Shown: positions 1 through 5,010 of the stretch, piece by piece
How positions within the stretch are numbered: the first letter of the stretch is position 1
Layout: each line of letters begins with the position of its first letter
Assembly: GCA_016650355.1 (NCBI GenBank)
Contig: JAENVX010000209.1
Location: forward strand, 1-5,010
DNA length: 5,010 nucleotides
From: Bacteroidia bacterium
Lineage (GTDB): Bacteria; Bacteroidota; Bacteroidia; Cytophagales; Cyclobacteriaceae
Reading direction: 5' to 3'
Made by a program: the position numbers and the translations under genes
Notes under the pieces: generated by a model
What the model was told of the DNA's origin: nothing
The model's input: the letters and a program-made list of their open reading frames with translations, nothing else
Databases searched by the model: none

Positions 1-1
1 C

Positions 2-562
2 ACGGACTATCCGCTCGAGATGTCACCATTAGCAAAAAAACATCGCAGCAAACCAGGATTAGTTGAGCGCTTTGAAGCAATTTGTAATCGCAAAGAAATA
101 TGTAACTCATTTTCTGAACTTAATGATCCCATTGATCAACGCAGACGCTTTGAAGAACAATTGGAACTGGGCAAGCGAGGTGATGAAGAGGCGATGACGC
201 TGGATGAAGATTTCCTTCGCGCCCTTGAATATGGAATGCCGCCAACCGCAGGATTAGGAATAGGTATCGACCGGTTGAGCATGATAATGACCAATTCAGC
301 TTCTATTCAGGACGTGATCTTTTTTCCTCAAATGAAACCGGAAAAGCCATCAGTACAGGATGCCCAAAAAGATTTTGAAGCACTGGGTGTACGCACTGAG
401 TTAATTCCTATTCTTCAAAAGATGGGAATTCAAACATTAGCTCAGCTAAAGGAAACCAAAGCAACAAAACTATTCAATGACATGGGTGGTTTTCGCAAGA
501 AAATGAAATTGGAGAACGTAGTTAATCCAACGCTTCAGGAAATTGAATCCTGGCAAAAATAA
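2..562 (+). CDS. lysS: Lysyl-tRNA synthetase, class II, C-terminal part (5' end outside window)
   Basis: Class II lysyl-tRNA synthetase, a cytoplasmic enzyme that activates lysine with ATP and charges tRNA-Lys. Only the last 186 residues are present. The frame is open from base 2 (TDYPLEMSPLAKKHR), so the ATG at 20 is an internal Met of the conserved 'MSPLAK' segment and not a start. Downstream lie the active-site stretch with 'DEDFLRALEYGMPP' and class II motif 3, 'GLGIGIDRL' (bases 251-277), whose Arg contacts ATP. Most bacterial LysRS end shortly after the equivalent of 'DVIFFPQM'. This one continues about 70 residues (bases 344-559) with a helical tail containing 'LQKMGIQTLAQLKE', 'GGFRKKMKLENVVNP' and 'EIESW', which matches my recollection of the Bacteroidota extension. 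TAA stop at 560-562. Its 3' end faces the lptD-like gene six bases away. Family identity is certain; the role of the tail is unknown to me. Confidence 0.96.
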   Translation, partial: TDYPLEMSPLAKKHRSKPGLVERFEAICNRKEICNSFSELNDPIDQRRRFEEQLELGKRGDEEAMTLDEDFLRALEYGMPPTAGLGIGIDRLSMIMTNSASIQDVIFFPQMKPEKPSVQDAQKDFEALGVRTELIPILQKMGIQTLAQLKETKATKLFNDMGGFRKKMKLENVVNPTLQEIESWQK

Positions 563-568
563 TTAAGA

Positions 569-3286
569 CTAGAAATTATCCACGAAGGAGCGATTTCGAT
601 CAAGTTTCAGATCTTGTAGCAGCGCTGATTTAATGCCGATCGAAAAACTATAGGATTGGAAGGTGCCGAAGGGCACCCAATTGAGACTAAACTGCCAACA
701 ATGCAAATCCCTATTTAATGAAATACTGGTTTGCGTAACTTTCTTCTTTTCCAGATCTATTCCAGAATTAAAAACGACTTTCCATTTTTCAGACAAGGAA
801 AGGTCGCCAGAAAATGTTAATGCTTGCGTTGCCTTAGCTTTTTGATATCCAATTTTTGAGTAGCCTATATTATAGCTTACTCTTAAATTCCATGGAATAT
901 TGAAGTCAATGTAAGCATCTGGATTGTTAAGAAGGAACTGTTTATCAGATTCGGATACATCTGACTTTGCTATTTTGTCGCGTGTCTCTTTATCTTTTTC
1001 CTTGCCTTTTGGGCTAAGGTTTGTACTAATTGACAGGTTGGCGCTTGTTATTTGTCCTACATCAAATCCATCTTTCCATGCATAGCGATCTATTTTTCGT
1101 TGATATATAACGGAAGTTCCTTTTTCACTAGTGATAATACTGTCGAGGGTATAAACGTATGGGTCTAGTATTGCATTAACATTTAGATTGATTTTATCCT
1201 GAAGTACGTTAGTATTGGCCGATAGACTAAAGGTTGACAATTTGAATGAATCAGCTGCAATATTGTAGCTGCTTCCAGCAGAAAGTGTGTTCAATAGAGA
1301 AATTTTTCTGGCTACAGTATCACTTTTACCCATCACTTTCATTTCGAGGTTGTTGCTTACGCCAAATCCGATGGCATTGCTTTTACCAAGCCTGGAGGAA
1401 CCGTAAAGAAATCCCTGATGGCGCGATTGGTAGTATGTGTGGTCGAGACTGTCCTTTCCTTTGATGACAAGCTTTTGATAATAATCATACTTTTGGTCTC
1501 CAAAATCAGGTTGGTACGAATAACTTATGCTTGGATTAACCACATGCCGGATTGCTTTTACGCTTCCTTTTCTAAAAACTTTCATCCCATATAGACGCGT
1601 GTTAAGCCCTATCCCCCCGGAGTAATTATATACAGAGTTAAATCCTTTGATAGTATCCTTAATCACAGGTTGCCTGGTTGTTTCATTCACTCCCCATTGT
1701 AGTTTTTCGAAATACCAGATCTGATCAAAATTAACGCCCGGGCTAAGTGTAAAATTTTTAAGTGCTTTTACTGAGGTTGACAATGGAATACTGCTTCGAA
1801 ATCCTTTTCTACTATTTTGAAAAAATGTACCCATATTCTCCATTTTAAAAGGTGCAATGCTGTCCTTAGTCTGATCAACCCCAATTTTACCAAGGTTATT
1901 TGTGATTTGATTTGATCCCGTAAGCGTATACCTCACCGAAATATTTTCCAGGAAATCTGAATTTGCATTTTTAAAAGGATAGAGATTATTCACGTTAAAA
2001 CTTAAATCGGGAAATGGTAAATCTACCTGGCCCGTGCCAATGTTTTGGCTGTGTCGCAGATTTACGCCCAGACTGAAGGGGGTGCCAGCAAATGTTTTGG
2101 AGTACGATATATTGGAACTTAATTGCTGAGATGTGTTATTGAGTTGTGCGGCTGGATTTGTACTTACACCCAGGTAATTATTGCTGTTGTATTTTGAGGA
2201 TGCTGCGTTGACGGAAGCAGAAAATCTACCCGTGCCTTTTGTTTGTGGGGAGTGGCTCCATGTAATACGAAAGTCTTTGTTGCTGGATTTATCTTCAATT
2301 TTGTCGCTCGTTTTGTTATTGGTGAAACTGAAGTTGAAGTTTCCGCTACGATGATATCTTTTGCTGTAGCTTGAGTTTACATACAATGCTGCACTTCCCT
2401 TCGCATACACATCACCGGTAACGGCAAGTTTGATATACTCGTTGATATCAAAAAAATAGCCACCATTACGCAGGAAGAAGCCTCGATTGCGTTCTTCTCC
2501 ATACTTAGGCATGATTATACCTGAAGCACTCTTGCGAGGCGATGGAAACATGCCGAACCCAAATCCAAGTGGAGTAGGCACGCCATTGAACTCCATGTAA
2601 AATGGGCCTGTTATCACTTTGTCGCCTGGTATTGCCTTTGATTTTTGCGAAATAATTTTATAGTGTGGATCTTCTAAATTACATGTAGTGTATGCATTCC
2701 TTTTACTAAGGATTTCATTCTTCTCGTTTTTATATACGACATCTCCATACAAATACGCATCTCCTTGCTGCGTCACCACTTCTGAAATTTTAGCCCTCTT
2801 CGTTTTGAAATTATAGACCATGTCGCGGGTTTCATATACCTCCTCCCCATTTTTGAAAATGGGGAACCCTACCCTTCGTCCCGTTGAGTCTAACTTGCCT
2901 TTAGCTGCGATGGTTGATTTCTGGTAGTCAATTGTGATCTCATCAGCCTCAAGTTCAATCTCACCGTATTTTATTTTAGCTTCCCCATAGAGGATGGTAA
3001 TCTTCATTTCCAGATTAAAATTGATTGAGTCGCTGGCCGAATAAAAAATCGTAGTTTCGATGTCTCCCTTGTTTTCAGCAGTGCTGTCAGTTTTATTAAA
3101 CGGTTTTGATTTTAAGGTATCATTTTTGTTGTTTATTGTAGCTTGAGGTGCTTTCAGGGTGTCTGCTTTTTGGGGTAAAACAGATGTAGGGCTTTTCACC
3201 CGGGTCTCAACCTGACACAATGCTGAGCCATATGCTAAAAAAAGGACTATTGTGGCAATGGAAATGAATGCTAACCGAGAACGCAC
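569..3286 (-). CDS. lptD: LptD-like outer-membrane LPS assembly protein (OstA-like N-domain plus beta-barrel)
   Basis: Predicted LPS-assembly translocon that inserts lipopolysaccharide into the outer leaflet of the outer membrane. Numbered from GTG at 3286 (905 residues): basic VRSR, hydrophobic core 5-22 and a cleavage region ending SALC|Q form a signal peptide; 25-75 is a polar linker with DTLK repeats; about 79-199 is an OstA/LptA-like beta-jellyroll ('YGEAKIKYGEIELEADEITI', 'MVYNFKTKRAKI'); then the family hallmarks 'TTC...HYKI' (about 200-211), 'PFYMEFNGVPTPLGFGFG' (228-245), 'SGIIMPKYGE' (255-264) and 'GYFFDINEYIKLAVTGDVY' (about 276-294), followed by about 600 residues of alternating barrel strands. 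The mature chain has just two cysteines, C202 and C863. The frame stays open upstream to ATG 3370 and ATG 3544. The latter would lie inside the amidase catalytic region. GTG 3286 gives the cleanest signal peptide and lies downstream of a promoter-like element; GTG 3334 and ATG 3370 remain possible. Stop TAG at 569-571. Family call firm; start less so. Confidence 0.9.
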   Translation of the reverse strand: MRSRLAFISIATIVLFLAYGSALCQVETRVKSPTSVLPQKADTLKAPQATINNKNDTLKSKPFNKTDSTAENKGDIETTIFYSASDSINFNLEMKITILYGEAKIKYGEIELEADEITIDYQKSTIAAKGKLDSTGRRVGFPIFKNGEEVYETRDMVYNFKTKRAKISEVVTQQGDAYLYGDVVYKNEKNEILSKRNAYTTCNLEDPHYKIISQKSKAIPGDKVITGPFYMEFNGVPTPLGFGFGMFPSPRKSASGIIMPKYGEERNRGFFLRNGGYFFDINEYIKLAVTGDVYAKGSAALYVNSSYSKRYHRSGNFNFSFTNNKTSDKIEDKSSNKDFRITWSHSPQTKGTGRFSASVNAASSKYNSNNYLGVSTNPAAQLNNTSQQLSSNISYSKTFAGTPFSLGVNLRHSQNIGTGQVDLPFPDLSFNVNNLYPFKNANSDFLENISVRYTLTGSNQITNNLGKIGVDQTKDSIAPFKMENMGTFFQNSRKGFRSSIPLSTSVKALKNFTLSPGVNFDQIWYFEKLQWGVNETTRQPVIKDTIKGFNSVYNYSGGIGLNTRLYGMKVFRKGSVKAIRHVVNPSISYSYQPDFGDQKYDYYQKLVIKGKDSLDHTYYQSRHQGFLYGSSRLGKSNAIGFGVSNNLEMKVMGKSDTVARKISLLNTLSAGSSYNIAADSFKLSTFSLSANTNVLQDKINLNVNAILDPYVYTLDSIITSEKGTSVIYQRKIDRYAWKDGFDVGQITSANLSISTNLSPKGKEKDKETRDKIAKSDVSESDKQFLLNNPDAYIDFNIPWNLRVSYNIGYSKIGYQKAKATQALTFSGDLSLSEKWKVVFNSGIDLEKKKVTQTSISLNRDLHCWQFSLNWVPFGTFQSYSFSIGIKSALLQDLKLDRNRSFVDNF
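2845..2864. repeat. Perfect 9-bp inverted repeat inside lptD
   Basis: CCCCATTTT and AAAATGGGG form perfect arms separated by two bases (TG). As RNA the tight two-base loop would probably open to a larger one. The bases encode part of the conserved OstA-domain segment 'GFPIFKNGEE', so protein constraint may explain them. There is no U-run after the hairpin in the lptD direction, so it does not look like a terminator. The repeat is directly visible; any function is speculative. Confidence 0.5.
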
Positions 3287-3312
3287 ACCTTCAGATTTGA
3301 TTTTCAGTGGTT

Positions 3313-3320
3313 TATCTTTC
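3313..3320 (+). promoter_or_regulatory. Weak candidate -7 element (TATCTTTC) for the amidase-MCE genes
   Basis: On the + strand TATCTTTC differs from TAnnTTTG only in the last base. A TTTG at 3296-3299 lies upstream, but the 13-base spacing is shorter than the roughly 19-21 bases expected, so the match is poor. It would give a leader of about 55 bases to GTG 3381. Offered only as the best + strand candidate in the gap. Confidence 0.22.
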
Positions 3321-3334
3321 AGCGAAAAATTCAC

Positions 3335-3350
3335 AACTTTACACAAAGTT
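3335..3350. repeat. Short inverted repeat over the putative lptD -7 element
   Basis: AACTTT (3335-3340) and AAAGTT (3345-3350) are perfect 6-bp inverted arms around a four-base spacer, ACAC. The right arm overlaps the TAnnTTTG-like element read on the - strand. The position would suit a repressor operator or an autoregulatory site. Six-base arms in AT-rich DNA also occur readily by chance, so the role is uncertain. Confidence 0.35.
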
Positions 3351-3351
3351 A
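3344..3351 (-). promoter_or_regulatory. Candidate Bacteroidota -7 element (TAACTTTG) for lptD
   Basis: Read on the - strand the bases are TAACTTTG, a full match to the Bacteroidota primary-sigma consensus TAnnTTTG. A GTTTA stretch about 22 bases upstream (about 3374-3378) is a weak candidate for the -33 TTTG element. Transcription would begin near 3337, giving a leader of about 50 bases to the GTG at 3286. That supports this start over ATG 3370, which would lie upstream of the promoter. Confidence 0.45.
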
Positions 3352-3380
3352 TCGCAAATACTTCAGACATCGTTAAACCC

Positions 3381-4163
3381 GTGAGGAATATCAGATTCAA
3401 AACCCTGCTAATAGCAATAACCTTGCTAAATTTCTCCGCGTCATCGGTTAAAACCGACTTCAAATTAGATGTGGTAGTCATTGATGCCGGACACGGTGGC
3501 CGTGATCCGGGCACGATGGGCAAAAACTCGAAAGAAAAGGACATTGCATTAAAAATTTCCCTGAAGCTCGGGAACTACATAGAGAAAAATTTCCCGGATG
3601 TAAAAGTCATATACACAAGAAAAGAAGACACCTATCTGGCATATTATGAAAGACCAATTATTGCCAACAAACATAAGGCAGACCTGTTCATTTGTATCCA
3701 TGCAAATTCTAACCCTAATGTTAAAGCGCTTGGAACTGAGACGTATGTTATGGGACCTTCTAAAGAGGAGAAGAACTTTGAGATAGCAAAACGAGAAAAT
3801 TCTGTAATGCTTTTAGATGAAAATTACAAAGAACATTCTGAAGGTTTTGATCCTGAAAGTGCAGAGTCATACATACTTTTTTCGCTCACGCAAAGTGCCT
3901 TTCAGGAAAGCAGTTTGAATTTTGCACACAAGATTGAGAATCAATTTAAAGATCGGGTCGGCCGCAGAAGTCGTGGAGTGAAGCAAGGACCGTTTTGGGT
4001 ATTGTGGAGTACAGCAATGCCTAGCGTTTTGATAGAGACAGGATTTTTATCGAATCCTGCTGAAGAAAAGTACTTATTATCAGACCAAGGTCAAGACCTG
4101 ATCGCCTCCGGCATCTATCGAGCTTTTAAAGAGTATAAGAACCAAATTGAATCTGTAAACTAA
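3381..4163 (+). CDS. Periplasmic N-acetylmuramoyl-L-alanine amidase (Amidase_3, AmiC-like)
   Basis: Zinc-dependent amidase that cuts the bond between N-acetylmuramic acid and the L-alanine of the peptide stem in peptidoglycan, typically during cell separation. From GTG 3381 the protein has 260 residues. Residues 1-20 (VRNIRFKTLLIAITLLNFSA) form a signal peptide, and a single catalytic domain follows from about 30. Expected residues are all visible: H38 in 'IDAGHGGRDPG' and E52 in 'SKEKDIALKI' (zinc ligands), H107 in 'DLFICIHANS' (zinc ligand) and E219 in 'PSVLIETGFLSNP' (catalytic). The 112 residues between H107 and E219 include a charged, probably helical stretch (about 126-190) resembling the regulatory insert of AmiB/AmiC enzymes activated by LytM/EnvC-type partners; that is inference. 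There is no AMIN domain. The frame extends upstream to ATG 3252 and TTG 3297, but those starts would bury the signal peptide and overlap lptD. Probably co-transcribed with the next gene. Confidence 0.92.
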   Translation: MRNIRFKTLLIAITLLNFSASSVKTDFKLDVVVIDAGHGGRDPGTMGKNSKEKDIALKISLKLGNYIEKNFPDVKVIYTRKEDTYLAYYERPIIANKHKADLFICIHANSNPNVKALGTETYVMGPSKEEKNFEIAKRENSVMLLDENYKEHSEGFDPESAESYILFSLTQSAFQESSLNFAHKIENQFKDRVGRRSRGVKQGPFWVLWSTAMPSVLIETGFLSNPAEEKYLLSDQGQDLIASGIYRAFKEYKNQIESVN

Positions 4164-4169
4164 TATTGT

Positions 4170-5010
4170 GTGAAGAAGAATAAGGAATTGGTAGTTGGAC
4201 TTTTTATGACAGCTGCGATCGTGTTGTTGTATTATGGTTTCCATTTTTTGAAGGGAAGTGATTTCTTCTCCACAAAAACTAAATATTATGTAATCTATGA
4301 TAACATCGATCAGCTTGCAGCCGGGAATCCTGTTTTGGTAAATGGCTTTGCAGTTGGCCAGGTAAGTAAAATAAAAATATTACAAAATAAGCAGAACAGA
4401 GTCTTGGTAGAGATTGACATCGATTCTGAAGTTAAGCTGGGGGATTCAACTAAAGCCATTTTGGATAGCGATTTTTTAGGTAGTAAATCAATATTGCTTT
4501 CGATAGGTACCGTGACAACTCCTAAGTCTAAAAACGATACTATTCTTGCGGAAGTAGCAAAAGGAATAATTGACAGGCTTTCTGAATCAGCAACACCGGT
4601 AGCCGACAACGTTCAGACAACCCTTCGGAAGTTTAACGGCATTCTCGATAACCTAACCAAGAATACACAGCAACTGGACGCGATATTTGCCAAACTTCAA
4701 TCTACCCCGGATCTACTGAATGCCACTTTCAGCAATGCCAATGGAAAGATGAATGAAATTTCCGGTACGCTTAAAACAGTTGCAGATAATTTAAATGGCA
4801 CACTTAAGGAATTAGATCCTACACTTAAGAATTTCAAAGTCCTATCTGACTCGTTAAAAAAACTTCAATTGAATCAGACCCTTATGAAAGCCCAGCACAC
4901 GCTCACTGAACTCAACAATACATTCGCGATGCTAAAGAAGGGGGATAATACTGCTAGCAAGCTGCTGACGGAGGACTCGCTTTATAATAACCTCAATAAA
5001 CTTTTACTAA
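4170..5010 (+). CDS. MCE/MlaD-family lipid-transport protein, N-terminal 280 residues (3' end outside window)
   Basis: Membrane-anchored MCE protein, expected to form a ring that carries phospholipids or other lipids across the periplasm with an MlaE/MlaF-type ABC transporter. GTG 4170 gives 'VKKNKELVVGLF', a membrane anchor at about 6-26 and 'KGSDFFS'. The MCE domain spans about 38-112 ('YYVIYDNIDQLAAGNPVLVNG', then 'VGQVSKI', 'VLVEIDI', 'LDSDFLGSKSILLSIG'). From about 130 to 260 it is helical and Asn/Leu/Lys-rich, suited to the coiled-coil needle of MlaD-like proteins. The last residues, 'TASKLLTEDSLYNNLNKLLL', resemble the closing motif of Bacteroidota family members, so I expect roughly 30-50 codons beyond the edge. 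The first in-frame ATG (4206) would cut the anchor in half, so GTG is preferred. It starts six bases after the amidase TAA without a Shine-Dalgarno sequence, suggesting one operon. Ortholog-level naming as mlaD is not justified because no mlaE or mlaF is visible. Confidence 0.9.
   Translation, partial: MKKNKELVVGLFMTAAIVLLYYGFHFLKGSDFFSTKTKYYVIYDNIDQLAAGNPVLVNGFAVGQVSKIKILQNKQNRVLVEIDIDSEVKLGDSTKAILDSDFLGSKSILLSIGTVTTPKSKNDTILAEVAKGIIDRLSESATPVADNVQTTLRKFNGILDNLTKNTQQLDAIFAKLQSTPDLLNATFSNANGKMNEISGTLKTVADNLNGTLKELDPTLKNFKVLSDSLKKLQLNQTLMKAQHTLTELNNTFAMLKKGDNTASKLLTEDSLYNNLNKLLL

Larger units (their letters stand above)
3287..3380. promoter_or_regulatory. Divergent intergenic control region between lptD and the amidase gene
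   Basis: These 94 AT-rich bases separate the preferred GTG starts of the lptD-like gene (- strand) and the amidase (+ strand), so promoters for both probably lie here. They hold a TAnnTTTG match on the - strand, an imperfect match on the + strand and an inverted repeat. No strong Shine-Dalgarno sequence precedes either start, as is common in Bacteroidota. GAAGG lies only two bases before the lptD GTG, too close for usual spacing. If lptD really starts at ATG 3370, only ten bases would separate the genes. Confidence 0.55.

Noticed and set aside
559..579. ATAATT...AATTAT inverted repeat at the lysS/lptD junction as a bidirectional terminator
   Set aside because: The stem is six A-T pairs with a nine-base loop, has no G-C pairs and no T-run, and is too weak to stop transcription.
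663..845. Small + strand open frame of 60 codons
   Set aside because: It lies wholly antisense to the conserved C-terminal barrel of lptD and shows no recognisable domain or start context.
1246..1464. Small + strand open frame of 72 codons, cysteine-rich
   Set aside because: Antisense to lptD barrel codons; its composition follows from the complementary strand and no motif is evident.
3212..3223. Possible lipoprotein lipobox (SALC) at the end of the LptD signal peptide
   Set aside because: Leu just before the Cys does not fit the Gly/Ala/Ser preference, and LptD proteins are not lipoproteins; signal peptidase I cleavage is more likely.
3252..3380. N-terminal extension of the amidase from ATG 3252 or TTG 3297
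   Set aside because: The added residues look unlike a protein N-terminus, overlap the lptD signal-peptide codons and would bury the hydrophobic signal sequence about 43 residues in.
3287..3544. Open reading frame continuing upstream of the lptD GTG to an ATG at 3544
   Set aside because: It would put about 86 residues before a clear signal peptide and run antisense through the amidase signal peptide and its DAGHGG motif. The open frame looks like chance. ATG 3370 and GTG 3334 stay possible as minor extensions.
4310..4609. - strand open frame of 99 codons
   Set aside because: Antisense to the MCE domain, which has clear family motifs on the + strand.
1..5010. Search for a mobile element, CRISPR array, defence gene, tRNA or riboswitch
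   Set aside because: Nearly every base is accounted for by four recognisable housekeeping or envelope genes, and no tandem repeats, terminal repeats or structured RNA signatures were seen by eye.

Overview
The window looks like chromosomal DNA from a member of the Bacteroidota, possibly Cytophagales-like. This rests on protein features: a lysyl-tRNA synthetase with the C-terminal extension I associate with this phylum, a roughly 900-residue Bacteroidota-type LptD, and a single-MCE-domain MlaD-like protein beside an N-acetylmuramoyl-L-alanine amidase. The moderately AT-rich composition, the lack of clear Shine-Dalgarno sequences and a TAnnTTTG-type -7 element between the divergent genes fit the same assignment. 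The genus cannot be told from the sequence alone.

Layout, left to right: (1) the 3' third of lysS on the + strand, ending at 562; (2) a complete lptD-like outer-membrane LPS-assembly gene on the - strand, stop at 569 and most likely start GTG at 3286, converging on lysS with only six bases between the stops; (3) a 94-base divergent control region (3287-3380) with a good -7-like element for lptD and a short perfect inverted repeat overlapping it; (4) a complete periplasmic amidase gene on the + strand, probable GTG start at 3381 and stop at 4163; (5) an MCE/MlaD-family gene starting six bases after the amidase stop, in the same frame, and running off the right edge of the window.

Apart from lysS, all the genes serve the diderm envelope: LptD places lipopolysaccharide in the outer leaflet, the amidase cuts peptide stems from peptidoglycan glycan strands, and the MCE protein is expected to help move lipids between the membranes. 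The divergent arrangement could co-regulate LPS export with wall remodelling and lipid traffic. No mobile element, CRISPR array, tRNA or rRNA gene was seen. I see no novel system. The points most worth checking are start-codon choice (all three complete 5' ends seem to use GTG), the two-cysteine pattern of LptD, the repeat over the lptD promoter, and the tight convergent and co-directional junctions.
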